This document shows positions 30,488 through 38,528 of a stretch of DNA of 54,286 nucleotides, piece by piece. Both the position numbers and the translations under genes were made by a program. Numbering within the stretch: the stretch's first letter is position 1; every line of letters begins with the position of its first letter. This stretch comes from Verrucomicrobiia bacterium (GTDB lineage Bacteria; Verrucomicrobiota; Verrucomicrobiia; Limisphaerales; JADLHS01): NCBI GenBank assembly GCA_011525685.1, contig WYBW01000067.1, forward strand, positions 1-54,286. Direction: 5' to 3'. The notes below the pieces were generated by a model. That model was given only the letters and a program-made list of their open reading frames with translations. It had not been told where the DNA came from and did not search any database.

Positions 30488-30700
30488 GGGCGCATCTCAT
30501 TTTCTTGCAGAGGGCGCCGAGGCGATGCTGTAGCGCGGACTTCCAGTCTGCCGGATCGCGGATTTCCAATCCGCAAACGCCGCGAATTCCCGGCCTGCCA
30601 CGCCGTGCCTGGGCCCGCCGACTGGAAGTCGGCGATACCGCAGGTTGGGAAACCTGCGCTACGCCAAGAACACCTGGCTGCAATAAACTGAGATGCGCCC
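30488..30700. mobile_element. 213-bp MITE-like element, copy 1
   Basis: Non-coding element bounded by the 12-bp inverted repeats GGGCGCATCTCA and TGAGATGCGCCC. Symmetry extends to about 21 of 23 bp (outer arm ends CTTGCAG / CTGCAAT). The flanks are GGGTCAACT (30479-30487) and GGCTCAACT (30701-30709), an 8-of-9 direct repeat that fits a target-site duplication. Inside, a second inverted pair GTAGCGC (30530) / GCGCTAC (30656) encloses short palindromes such as GACTTCCAGTC and GATTTCCAATC. It is about 90% identical to the copy at 38529 and has the same length. No open frame within looks like a protein, so mobilisation would need a transposase in trans. Confidence 0.85.
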
Positions 30701-30835
30701 GGCTCAACTCGAGCGATCAAGTTCTGCTGGCCAATCAGGCATGAAAATGATTACTGTCCCGCCGCTGAATCCGCCTGGATTGAATTTTGTTTCAATAAGG
30801 ACGGGTCGAGGGGCGTCAATAACGTGTCCTGAATC
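30701..30835. other. Intergenic tail between MITE copy 1 and PQQ-type gene
   Basis: With the element above, this completes a 375-bp gap between the RND pump and the propeller gene. The 135 bp downstream of the element contain CAATAAGG and an AT-richer stretch (GAATTTTGTTTCAATAAGG near 30781-30800) that could hold the propeller gene promoter. No -35/-10 pair is clear enough to call. Confidence 0.4.
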
Positions 30836-32095
30836 ATGCAAACGAACATCAATATGAAACAAACTCGAACCGCTCTGTTTATCTCGCTGGCGCTGGTGGC
30901 CGCCGGGAGCGCCGCTCACGGATTGGATTGGCCCCAATGGCGCGGACCCGACCGCACGGATGTGTCCAAGGAAACCGGCCTGCTCAAATCCTGGCCGGAA
31001 GGAGGGCCAAAGCGGCTCTGGCTTTTTGAGAACGCTGGGCACGGTTATTCGGGCCCCGCCATCGCCAACGGCAAACTGTTCACCCTCAGCACCCGCGATG
31101 GCAGCGAGATTCTGCTCGTACTCGATGCGAATACGGGCAAGGAGCTCTGGGCGGCCAAGATCGGTGGCATCCTCAAGAACCGCTGGGGGGATGGTCCACG
31201 CGGCACGCCCACCGTGGATGGCGACCGGGTTTACGCAATGAGCGGCCCAGGCGACCTGGCCTGCGTGCGCATCGCCGATGGGAAGGTCTTATGGCAGGTG
31301 AACATGGAAAGCCTGGGAGGCAAAATACCGCAGTGGGGTTACACTGAGTCGGTGCTGGTGGATGGAAACCAGGTCGTCTGCACGCCGGGTGGATCGAAGG
31401 GTGCCATCGCCGCCCTCGACAAAATGACTGGCAAGTTGCTCTGGCAGAGCGCCGAGTTCACCGACCCCGCCCAATACTCCTCGCTCGTCCTGGCGGAGAT
31501 CAACGGCACCCGGCAGTACGTCCAGTTGACCATGAACAATTTCGTGGGCGTGGCCGCCAAGGACGGCAAATTGCTCTGGAAGTCGGATTTCCCGAATGGG
31601 CGGACCGCCGTGATTCCCACTCCCATCGTCAAAGGCAACAATGTGTACGTGACGGCCGGTTACGGAGCGGGCTGCAAGATGGTAGAGATCGGCCCCGGGA
31701 ACGCGGTCAAGACGGTTTATGAGAACAAGGTCATCAAGAACCATCACGGCGGGGTGATTCTGGTGGGCGACTACCTCTATGGCCACGCGGACCCGGGTTG
31801 GGTGTGCCAGAACTTCAAGACCGGCGAGGAGGTGTGGAGCCATCGGGCCTTTCGGAAAGGCGCCATCGCTTACGCCGATGGCATGTTGTACTGCCTCGAG
31901 GAGGACAGCGGAATCGTCGCCCTGATCGAAGCCTCACCGGCGGGATGGAAGGAGCATGGCCGGTTCAAGCTGGACCCGCAGACCAAGATCCGCAGTTCCT
32001 CCGGCCGCATCTGGACGCATCCGGTCATCAGCAACGGGAAACTCTATCTGCGGGATCAGGACCTCATCTATTGTTACGACGTCAAGAAGAGTTGA
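30836..32095 (+). CDS. Secreted PQQ-type beta-propeller protein
   Basis: A 419-aa exported propeller of the PQQ-like/outer-membrane-assembly repeat type. A signal peptide (TALFISLALVAAGSAAHG) precedes LDWPQWRGPDRTDVSKETGLLKSW, the standard opening of this planctomycete/verrucomicrobial family. Repeats of the form LDANTGKELWAAK, IADGKVLWQVN, LDKMTGKLLWQS, AKDGKLLWKSD and KTGEEVWSH form the blades. Such proteins are widespread in the phylum; true PQQ binding is not shown. The start could be the second Met (nucleotide 30854, MKQTRT), which directly precedes the signal peptide. A rho-independent terminator follows. Confidence 0.85.
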   Translation: MQTNINMKQTRTALFISLALVAAGSAAHGLDWPQWRGPDRTDVSKETGLLKSWPEGGPKRLWLFENAGHGYSGPAIANGKLFTLSTRDGSEILLVLDANTGKELWAAKIGGILKNRWGDGPRGTPTVDGDRVYAMSGPGDLACVRIADGKVLWQVNMESLGGKIPQWGYTESVLVDGNQVVCTPGGSKGAIAALDKMTGKLLWQSAEFTDPAQYSSLVLAEINGTRQYVQLTMNNFVGVAAKDGKLLWKSDFPNGRTAVIPTPIVKGNNVYVTAGYGAGCKMVEIGPGNAVKTVYENKVIKNHHGGVILVGDYLYGHADPGWVCQNFKTGEEVWSHRAFRKGAIAYADGMLYCLEEDSGIVALIEASPAGWKEHGRFKLDPQTKIRSSSGRIWTHPVISNGKLYLRDQDLIYCYDVKKS

Positions 32096-32124
32096 GATCC
32101 GACTCCGTGCGGTGATTTGCGAAC

Positions 32125-32158
32125 AGGTGGCGGAAAGGGAACCGCCACCTTTCTTTTT
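32125..32158 (+). terminator. Rho-independent terminator after the propeller gene
   Basis: Perfect 9-bp stem AGGTGGCGG / CCGCCACCT with an 8-base loop, followed directly by TTCTTTTT. It lies 30 bp past the stop of the propeller gene and ahead of the convergent response-regulator gene. It is the clearest intrinsic terminator in the window. Confidence 0.88.
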
Positions 32159-32233
32159 GAGCGACAATGGGGCTGTTCTGAGGGAACTGGCTTCAACTGA
32201 TTGGCTGGGGCTTTGAAATGCCGGGTTAAGAGG

Positions 32234-32821
32234 TCACTGGTTCGCGCTTTCTTCCTGAAGCGCCGCGGTGATGGTTTCCTGTGAAACCCCCAACTTCTGG
32301 GCGGCGAGAGCGAGGTCGTAGTTGACCAACTGCACCACGTGCCGGATGTAGCGATTCTCCAGTTGGCTCAACGGAACGATGTCCGATCCGCTCTGGGGCA
32401 GGGAGGTTTTGGAGGTGCGCCGCAGGCGGTTGAGCCATTGATTCACATGGGCGACGATCAGTGTGCCGTTGAAGGGTTTGGCCAGAAAACCGTCGGCCTG
32501 CTTGGTGGTGGCGTCGGTTCGCACATCAATGGGCATTCCGCTCATGACAATGACGGGCATCATCGGATACCGTTCCTTGCAGAATTGCAGCACTTCCGCT
32601 CCGCTCGTGTCCAACCCGCCGCGCAGCCCCCAGTCCAGGAGCGTAAGACTTACCTTGTTGCTCCCCAAAGCATCCATGGCTTCCTCGGCGGTGCCGGCGG
32701 TGGCACAGGGGATTCCGGCGCGATCGAGCACGTCGCCAATCAAATTGCGAATGTCTTCATCATCATCCACCACCAAAACCAGGCCTTCGCTCTGAACGGT
32801 CTGCGGTTCTAAAGTCGTCAT
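32234..32821 (-). CDS. Response regulator with Fis-like C-terminal helix-turn-helix
   Basis: A 195-aa receiver protein. The receiver domain (about 14-130) has the acidic pair Asp20-Asp21 in LVVDDDED, the phospho-acceptor Asp63 in LTLLDWGL, Ser94 in VIVMSG and Lys115 in FLAKPF. The C terminus (about 150-190, LENRYIRHVVQLVNYDLALAAQKLGVSQETITAAL) resembles the Fis-type DNA-binding helices found at the end of NtrC-class regulators, but no AAA+ domain lies between. This short architecture (as in ActR/RegA) usually signals a DNA-binding regulator. No kinase gene adjoins it. The start MTTLEPQTV was chosen because upstream codons are not receiver-like. Confidence 0.85.
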   Translation of the reverse strand: MTTLEPQTVQSEGLVLVVDDDEDIRNLIGDVLDRAGIPCATAGTAEEAMDALGSNKVSLTLLDWGLRGGLDTSGAEVLQFCKERYPMMPVIVMSGMPIDVRTDATTKQADGFLAKPFNGTLIVAHVNQWLNRLRRTSKTSLPQSGSDIVPLSQLENRYIRHVVQLVNYDLALAAQKLGVSQETITAALQEESANQ

Positions 32822-33008
32822 TTGCACCCCAGACCGCAAAGATGGTGCCAAAGGCGCGGGCAGCGTTTCAGGCCCTGAAATGAGGGATTTGGGCTGCGCG
32901 TGTAAGCAATCCTGCCGCAGACTGTTGAGATAATGGGCAGACAACAGCGAATGGCGATACCGTCCTCAGAATCACCGCTAAGCTTCCCATGCGAGGACGG
33001 GCCAGGTG

Positions 33009-34223
33009 TCAGTGCTTGTAACCCTCGTTAAACAGCACCCAGAACGAGTGCTTGCTCGGGGCCAAGATGTCGGGGCGACCGTCCCCATTCAGATCCACAA
33101 CGCTAAACTGCCGGCCCAATGCGATGCCCTCACCGGGCGCGGCAATCGTGTGCCGGGTGAACCTCAAGGTCGCGCGATGCCACTGGTAATAGTAGATGGC
33201 GGGCGGCTCGGCGGCGCCGGGATCGTCGGCGTTGTGCGCCCAGATGCACTTCCCGGCGATCAACTCCTCCTGACCATCAGCGTCCAGGTCCGCGAGCGCC
33301 AGACAGTGCGCCTGCGACCAGGTTTCATCAATGACATGCTGCTTCCATTGGGTCGTGCCATCTTCCTTCGGCGCGAGTTGTTCCCACCAATAAAGCCCGT
33401 AGTGATGGCCGCGGCCAAAGATGATGTCGAGCCTTCCATCCCGGTTCAGGTCCTGGACGACGAAAGGACAACTCGGGTGCATTTTCGAGAGGTCCGTCTC
33501 GCGATGCAGTTTCCAAGGCCCCGCCCAGATGTCCCGAGCCGGCCGCTCGTACCAGCCAATTTCGCAGAGCACGTCCTCGCGGCCGTCGCCGTTGACATCC
33601 CCGAACGCAAACCCGTGTCCACCGCCCTCCCGTCCGAGCACGAAGGGCTTCATCGCCGGCCTGCCCTCGGCGTCGCGGGTGAAACGAAACACCTCGAGCG
33701 GTTCGTTGCGCGCGTAACAGGCCGAGTGCAGTTCCGGGATGCCGTCGCCGTCGAAATCGTGCAGCGCGAACATTTCCATGCGGCCTCGCGTCGGAGCAAG
33801 CTGGCGGCCGGTCCACGAATGGTGCATTTCCCAGCCTCTCCCACTCTCGGCGGGCCGGTTGCCTGGATTCTTGTACCACCAGATGCCGTTCGTATCCCAA
33901 TAGCCGCTGATGATGTCCGGCCAGCCGTCTCCGTCCACGTCGAACACGTGGTCGCTGTTGTTGCGGTGGTATTGACTCCCGATGAAGTTGGCCCGGTAGG
34001 CGCGCGGCACGAAATCCGGCCCCGCGAACCAGTACGGACCATAAACGATGTCCACGTGTCCATCACGGTCAAGATCCGCCGTCGTGCAGTTTTCAAACGG
34101 CCCCACAAACAGATTACGCTTGGTCCATTGCAGGCTGCGGGCGGATTCAGCGGAGAAGCAGGACAGCCCGAACACAAGCGTGGCTGGCGCTACAAAGAGG
34201 GCAAACTTCAACCAAGTGGCCAT
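33009..34223 (-). CDS. Secreted FG-GAP/VCBS repeat protein
   Basis: A 404-aa exported beta-propeller built on FG-GAP repeats with calcium-binding DxDxDGxxD loops: DLDRDGHVDIV, DVDGDGWPDII, DFDGDGIPEL, DVNGDGREDVL, DLNRDGRLDII, DLDADGQEEL and DLNGDGRPDIL, i.e. seven blades. A signal peptide (FALFVAPATLVFGLSCFSAES) follows the chosen ATG; the next upstream ATG (34289) gives an overlong n-region. Family members bind ligands or carbohydrates outside the cell; no catalytic domain is fused here. It is divergent from the SDR gene across 325 bp. Confidence 0.86.
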   Translation of the reverse strand: MATWLKFALFVAPATLVFGLSCFSAESARSLQWTKRNLFVGPFENCTTADLDRDGHVDIVYGPYWFAGPDFVPRAYRANFIGSQYHRNNSDHVFDVDGDGWPDIISGYWDTNGIWWYKNPGNRPAESGRGWEMHHSWTGRQLAPTRGRMEMFALHDFDGDGIPELHSACYARNEPLEVFRFTRDAEGRPAMKPFVLGREGGGHGFAFGDVNGDGREDVLCEIGWYERPARDIWAGPWKLHRETDLSKMHPSCPFVVQDLNRDGRLDIIFGRGHHYGLYWWEQLAPKEDGTTQWKQHVIDETWSQAHCLALADLDADGQEELIAGKCIWAHNADDPGAAEPPAIYYYQWHRATLRFTRHTIAAPGEGIALGRQFSVVDLNGDGRPDILAPSKHSFWVLFNEGYKH

Positions 34224-34548
34224 GGGCAGGCCGTTCGTAACTGCAAATCGTGAACGGTGGAAACGGCGAAGGAGTTGACACGGTATCATGGTGGTTTCAG
34301 TCGCACGCTTACGGGGAGTTCCGGCAGCACGCGAATGGAGTTGAGAGATCATGATTCGATGACGTGACTCTATGGCTGCGAAGACCGCTCGACAAGGCGG
34401 GAAAGCCTGCCGTTGACTTCCAACACTTGGCCGTGCGCTACACCTGTTCCGAACGGTCCCCCGCCCAGTCGCGGGCGCCAACGGGCGATGAGGATTCGTG
34501 GGCCAACAATCTTGCACCTTGTTCACTGGCTGATATAAAACACGATAT
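34224..34548. promoter_or_regulatory. Divergent intergenic region with candidate SDR promoter
   Basis: The 325-bp spacer between the FG-GAP and SDR genes holds no recognisable gene. Near its right end TTGCAC (34512-34517) and TATAAA (34534-34539) are separated by 16 bp, a fair sigma-70-type promoter facing right. Transcription would begin within a few bases of the SDR ATG at 34549, giving a near-leaderless message, or the second ATG at 34561 would be used. Nothing specific is seen for the leftward gene. Confidence 0.45.
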
Positions 34549-35307
34549 ATGAATGCCAAAATGCTTCAGGGACGAACCGCCTTGATCACGGGAGCGAGCA
34601 AAGGACTGGGCAAGGCCATGGCGCTGGCGTTGGCAGAGGAGGGGGCGCGCTTGATCCTGGTTGCCCGCAACCTCGAATTGCTCCATGCCACGGCGGCGGC
34701 GGTCCGGCAGACCGGGACGGACGCAGCCGTCATCCAGGCGGACGTCACAGACGAGGAGCAAGTCGCCCGGGTGGCGCAAGGCGTCCAGGAGCAGTTCGGC
34801 AAATTGCAAATCCTCATCAACAACGCCGGGATCAACCTCCGCAAGCCGGTCACGGATTTCACACTCGAGGAATGGCGCAAGGTCATGGACACGAGCCTGA
34901 CCAGTTCGTTTCTGATGTGTCGCGCCTTTGTGCCGATGATGAAAGGGCAGGGTTACGGCCGCATCCTCAACCTGACCTCGACCATGAGTCATGTCTCGAT
35001 TCCCGGGCGCACGGCCTACTCCTCGTGCAAAACCGCCCTGTTGGGTTTCACTCGCGCGCTGGCGCTGGAACTGGCTCCGGAGCAAATCACCGTCAACGGC
35101 ATCAGTCCCGGTCCCTTTGCAACCGAGCTGAACGCGGTGTTGCTCAACGATCCGGAGCAGAACAAGTTGTTTTTGTCGAAGATTCCACTGGGCCGCTGGG
35201 GCCGGCCGGAGGAGGTCGGGCAACTGGCCGTTTATCTCTGCTCAGACGACGCAGGCTTCATCACGGGGACGGACGTTCTGATTGATGGCGGATGGACCGC
35301 ACAGTGA
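34549..35307 (+). CDS. Short-chain dehydrogenase/reductase (FabG-like)
   Basis: A 252-aa NAD(P)-dependent oxidoreductase of the classical SDR type. The Rossmann glycine motif TGASKGLG is at 14-21, NNAG at 91-94, Ser144, and the catalytic Tyr157 and Lys161 in YSSCK. PGPFATEL and GTDVLIDGGW complete the fold. Close relatives are annotated as 3-oxoacyl-ACP reductase, gluconate 5-dehydrogenase or 2-keto-3-deoxygluconate dehydrogenase. With eda, a beta-helix protein and BNR proteins in the window, a uronate or gluconate role is attractive but the sequence does not discriminate. No ribosome site is evident before the ATG. Confidence 0.88.
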   Translation: MNAKMLQGRTALITGASKGLGKAMALALAEEGARLILVARNLELLHATAAAVRQTGTDAAVIQADVTDEEQVARVAQGVQEQFGKLQILINNAGINLRKPVTDFTLEEWRKVMDTSLTSSFLMCRAFVPMMKGQGYGRILNLTSTMSHVSIPGRTAYSSCKTALLGFTRALALELAPEQITVNGISPGPFATELNAVLLNDPEQNKLFLSKIPLGRWGRPEEVGQLAVYLCSDDAGFITGTDVLIDGGWTAQ

Positions 35308-35426
35308 GTCGAGGGACACGAACCGCCATCCGCAGTAACCCTCTGCCGTGCAGAAAGGACGGTTTGGGATGGAGGCAAGGGCAAAAGCGTCCATTGTCGA
35401 AGGACGGAAGCGACGGCGGAATCAGG

Positions 35427-35954
35427 CTACATGATCGGCGGTGGCTCTTCTCCGTTTTCCTGGAACCAATAGCGCAGAAAGACCAGATCGGCGGCATCCT
35501 TCTCACGATGAGTCACAGCCTTCATGCGCCAAAGCAGTCTTGGAGAGGCAAAAGGAATGGGCACTCCCTGCAGTTCTCTGACGACCACATCCTTGGCCGC
35601 CTCGGCATAGTCAATTCCGCCGGCGGAGCACATCAGGTCCACGAGGATTTCGTCGGCCACGCGGATGACGTTGTATTGCTGAAGCTCGCCGGGTTGGAGT
35701 TCACGAACCGCGTTGTCGGGCAGGGTGGAGAGGGCGGAAAAGACACGAGCCTCGTTGTCCAGTTCCCGGGAGACAATCAGGTCCACGTGCATGGTGCGGC
35801 GATTGTAGCCGGCGGCGCGGATGGCAAAACCACCCACGACCACATATTGAGCCCCTCGTTGATTCAGTTCGCGGCACAAGTCCCGCAGGTCTTCAACGGT
35901 GGGTTCGCGCGGCTCTAACGCCGACGGGGACGAACGATCATCCGCCATAACCAA
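35427..35954 (-). CDS. Nucleotidyltransferase-fold protein, partner of small gene
   Basis: A 175-aa protein of the pol-beta nucleotidyltransferase fold (MNT/AbiEii-like). VVVGGFAIRAAGYNRRTMHVDLIVS aligns with the GG...G..R.T.D(I/V)D(L/V) active-site motif, but the first Asp is His (MHVDL), so catalysis may be impaired or depend on other acids (DEILVDLMCS, later). The rest is helical and ends ENGEEPPPIM. Its start overlaps the end of the 78-aa gene upstream on the same strand by about 40 bp (or 34 if the second Met is used), a layout typical of toxin-antitoxin pairs. Whether it is toxin or substrate-modifying partner is unknown. Confidence 0.7.
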   Translation of the reverse strand: MVMADDRSSPSALEPREPTVEDLRDLCRELNQRGAQYVVVGGFAIRAAGYNRRTMHVDLIVSRELDNEARVFSALSTLPDNAVRELQPGELQQYNVIRVADEILVDLMCSAGGIDYAEAAKDVVVRELQGVPIPFASPRLLWRMKAVTHREKDAADLVFLRYWFQENGEEPPPIM

Positions 35955-36151
35955 TCGTCTGCCTCTTCATGGGTGCGGAACCGATGAACCCCGCGCGGCA
36001 CGTTGATCCCACCAAATGATTTACGCCAGGCAATCGCATGTTCCTTCCTGCTGGTTTCGATGGATAACGCGTCGGGCGCCTGGGTCCGGCGGCCGACGAC
36101 CTTGTCTATCTTTTCCTCGACGTTGATGACGTTCACGCTCGGCTTCTTCAC
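35915..36151 (-). CDS. Small protein paired with the nucleotidyltransferase
   Basis: A 78-aa basic protein, not recognised. The sequence is mostly charged with a C-terminal helix (HRFRTHEEADDWLWRMIVRPRRR) of the kind found in small antitoxins that wrap a partner. There is no RHH, AbrB or HEPN motif. It is the first gene of a two-gene unit with the nucleotidyltransferase, overlapping it in another frame, so the two are probably co-translated. Confidence 0.6.
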   Translation of the reverse strand: MKKPSVNVINVEEKIDKVVGRRTQAPDALSIETSRKEHAIAWRKSFGGINVPRGVHRFRTHEEADDWLWRMIVRPRRR

Positions 36152-36265
36152 GGCAAGCCCAGCCTAGGCTACCAACAGCACGGACGCAAGCGCGACGGCG
36201 ACCGCGACGTGGTCTGCGGCCAAAACTTGTTTGACCGCGCGCCCACTCCCTGACTCAATGAACCC

Positions 36266-36652
36266 ATGGCGAACGTTCCGGCGGATTTGAAATATGCGAA
36301 GTCGCACGAGTGGGTGCGCGTTACGGGCGATGAAGCGGTGGTCGGCATCACCGATCACGCGCAACATGAATTGACGGACGTGGTGTTCGTGGAGGTGCCC
36401 GAGGTGGGCCGCAAGCTCAAGGCCGGCGAGGCTTGCGCGGTGGTGGAATCGGTGAAAACCGCCAGCGACATCTATTCGCCGATCAGCGGTGAGGTGGTGG
36501 AAAGCAACCAGGCGCTGGTGGACAATCCGGCGCTGGTCAACAGCGAGCCGTACGGGGCGGGTTGGTTCTACAAGGTGCGACTGGCGAATCCGGGGGAATT
36601 GAGCAACTTGCTCGGGCCGGACCAGTATGCCGCTCAAATTCAGCCGTCGTGA
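36266..36652 (+). CDS. gcvH: Glycine cleavage system H protein
   Basis: Lipoyl carrier protein of the glycine cleavage system; it shuttles the aminomethyl group between the P, T and L proteins. It is 128 aa, the usual length. The lipoylated Lys is Lys64 in VVESVKTASDIYSP, within the canonical hybrid fold (KYAKSHEWVRV at the start, GAGWFYKVRL near the end). The P, T and L genes are not in the window. The gene directly precedes a glutaredoxin and lipoyl synthase, which would insert the sulfurs on its lipoyl group. Confidence 0.96.
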   Translation: MANVPADLKYAKSHEWVRVTGDEAVVGITDHAQHELTDVVFVEVPEVGRKLKAGEACAVVESVKTASDIYSPISGEVVESNQALVDNPALVNSEPYGAGWFYKVRLANPGELSNLLGPDQYAAQIQPS

Positions 36653-36679
36653 TGCACCCAGTCACGGATCGAGTTCGCC

Positions 36680-36976
36680 GTGTTTTTCCTCGAAGTTCCT
36701 GACGTGAAACCCAAACCAATTCGACTATTCATCAAACCGTATTGCCCTTGGTGTCGCAAGGCCGAGCACTGGCTCAAGGAGCATGGCATCCGCTACCAGG
36801 CCATTGACGTGATTGCCGACGAGGCGGCGTTTGATGAAATGATCCGCCTTTCCGGGCAGGAACTCGCGCCGGTCATCGAGGTGGACGGGAAGATTCTCGC
36901 CGATTTCGGACCGGAACAACTGGCGGAGTTTTGGGAACACGTGGAGGACAAGGATGCTCATCGCTCCGCCCGCTGA
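36680..36976 (+). CDS. Glutaredoxin-family protein
   Basis: A 98-aa thioredoxin-fold protein with the dithiol motif CPWC in FIKPYCPWCRKAEHWL and cis-Pro in LAPVIEVDG, as in class I or NrdH-like glutaredoxins. The start is a GTG (36680); another GTG nine codons later (before KPKPIRL) fits the fold just as well. It lies 27 bp after gcvH and overlaps lipA by 23 bp, so it is made with them. It may reduce thiols or help supply the iron-sulfur clusters that lipoyl synthase consumes; this is inference from position. Confidence 0.85.
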   Translation: MFFLEVPDVKPKPIRLFIKPYCPWCRKAEHWLKEHGIRYQAIDVIADEAAFDEMIRLSGQELAPVIEVDGKILADFGPEQLAEFWEHVEDKDAHRSAR

Positions 36977-37850
36977 ACCCAACTTGCGGCCACGCCTGCC
37001 GGAATGGCTGCGCATCAAGCTGCCGACGTCGGACAGTTTCGTTCGCACGCGCGGCCTTTTGCAGGAACTGAAGCTTCACACCGTCTGCGAAAGCGCCAGG
37101 TGCCCCAACCATTGGGAATGTTGGAGCAAGGGCACGGCGACCTTCATGATCGGTGGCGACCGTTGCACGCGGGCGTGCGGGTTCTGCGCGGTCACCACGG
37201 CCAGACCGTTCGCGCTGGAGGCCGACGAACCGCTGCGGGTTGCCGAGGCCACGCGCCGGATGGGCCTGCGACATGTGGTCATCACGGCAGTGGCCCGCGA
37301 TGATCTGGCCGATGGCGGCGCGGAGCATTTTCGCCTGACCATTGAGGCGGTGCGGAGACTGAATCCCCGCACGGTGATCGAAGTGCTCACTCCCGACTTC
37401 AATGACAGCGATGCCGCGCTGGAAGAAGTCCTCGCCGCGGGACCGGAAATTTTCAACCACAACCTGGAAACGGTCCGCCGCCTGACGTCCCAAGTCCGCT
37501 CGCGCGCCACTTACGAGCGGTCATTGAACGTGTTGCGGAAGGTGAAAGCCCATGCCGGCAACACGGTTCACACGAAGTCCGGCCTTATGCTCGGCCTCGG
37601 CGAGCGGGAGGAGGAAGTCCTGGCCGCCATGGCCGACCTGCGCGCCGTGGGCTGCGATATCCTCACGCTCGGGCAGTATCTGCAGCCGACTTTGCGACAT
37701 CTGCCTGTGGTGGAGTTTGTTTCACCTGGACAGTTCGAGGATTTGGGCCGGCGTGCTCGCCAAATGGGATTCCTTCATGTTGCCAGCGGCCCCATGGTCC
37801 GCAGTTCATATCACGCGGAAGATTTCCATCCGGCGTCACGGGGCGGGTAA
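36954..37850 (+). CDS. lipA: Lipoyl synthase
   Basis: Radical-SAM enzyme that inserts two sulfurs into octanoyl groups on lipoyl-domain proteins. It is 298 aa. The auxiliary 4Fe-4S cluster is held by Cys45, Cys50 and Cys56 in CESARCPNHWEC plus the conserved Ser of the C-terminal RSSYHA box (about 283-288). The SAM cluster uses Cys71, Cys75 and Cys78 in CTRACGFC. GLMLGLGE and LTLGQYLQPT are also diagnostic. No lipB is seen nearby. Its start overlaps the glutaredoxin gene, and its 3' end overlaps the convergent GNAT-like gene by 15 bp. Confidence 0.97.
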   Translation: MLIAPPAEPNLRPRLPEWLRIKLPTSDSFVRTRGLLQELKLHTVCESARCPNHWECWSKGTATFMIGGDRCTRACGFCAVTTARPFALEADEPLRVAEATRRMGLRHVVITAVARDDLADGGAEHFRLTIEAVRRLNPRTVIEVLTPDFNDSDAALEEVLAAGPEIFNHNLETVRRLTSQVRSRATYERSLNVLRKVKAHAGNTVHTKSGLMLGLGEREEEVLAAMADLRAVGCDILTLGQYLQPTLRHLPVVEFVSPGQFEDLGRRARQMGFLHVASGPMVRSSYHAEDFHPASRGG

Positions 37851-38462
37851 GTCGCCGCCCCTGTTCTTGAGGAAGACGTAAATCGCGGCGATCAGGATCG
37901 CCGCCGCAATGAGCAGGGAGATCACCGTCACGGCGGACTTGAGCGCCCTGGCCTGGCCGAGCGCCTGCTCCGAACGGCTCTTCTCCGATTCCATGAACAT
38001 CGCAAACTCCTTCTCGAGCGAGGCAATCGCCTCTTCATCCTTGAGTTGGAGGGCCAGCCAATGGGAGCCGGACTCCTGCCAGGTGGCGGGCAGTTTCGGC
38101 AGCAGCTTCTCCCCGGCCGGTTGAAACCCGTTGTGCGTCCAAAACGGCGCGGTCTCCCGCGTCCAGATGCGGACCAGTCCGTGGTTGGTGGCGAGCGATT
38201 GGATGCGTGCCCAAAGCAGCGGGCGCATGGCTTCGGCCACCGCGAAGTCAGCGAAGGTCTCGCTATGGAGGCAACCCTGGCGTTCAATCATTTGAAATCC
38301 CAGCGCGCCGACGAGTTTCTGATCCGGCCCTTCGACGACCTGAAACTCGGTCAAACGTTTCTCCAGGTCGCCTTCCGGGAAACGCATGGTCTGCCAAAGG
38401 GTTTTGAGCGCGGCCATGTCGTCCAACGTGGCGCGGCGAACCCGGTAGTCCGATGAATTCAT
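37836..38462 (-). CDS. GNAT-like protein with C-terminal membrane anchor
   Basis: A 208-aa protein. The N-terminal 125 residues look like an acetyltransferase fold (YRVRRATLDDMAALKTLWQTM, then VVEGPDQKLVGALGFQMI and the helix LLWARIQSLATNHGLVRIWTRE), but the R/QxxGxG/A acetyl-CoA loop is not clear. A charged helical stretch (about 138-170, rich in Glu and Lys) and one C-terminal membrane helix (VISLLIAAAILIAAIYVFL) follow, with only nine residues after it, so this is a tail-anchored cytosolic domain. The function is unknown. A MITE-like element lies just upstream of its start. Confidence 0.72.
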   Translation of the reverse strand: MNSSDYRVRRATLDDMAALKTLWQTMRFPEGDLEKRLTEFQVVEGPDQKLVGALGFQMIERQGCLHSETFADFAVAEAMRPLLWARIQSLATNHGLVRIWTRETAPFWTHNGFQPAGEKLLPKLPATWQESGSHWLALQLKDEEAIASLEKEFAMFMESEKSRSEQALGQARALKSAVTVISLLIAAAILIAAIYVFLKNRGGDLPAP

Positions 38463-38528
38463 CGGATGCGGAAGGTAGCCAGCAGTGTGCCAGAATCCAA
38501 TTTGAAATTCTGTGGCCGAAGTTGCCCG

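Noticed and set aside
36152..36265. Possible glycine riboswitch before gcvH
   Set aside because: Only about 110 bp, and no tandem aptamer-like pairing pattern is visible.
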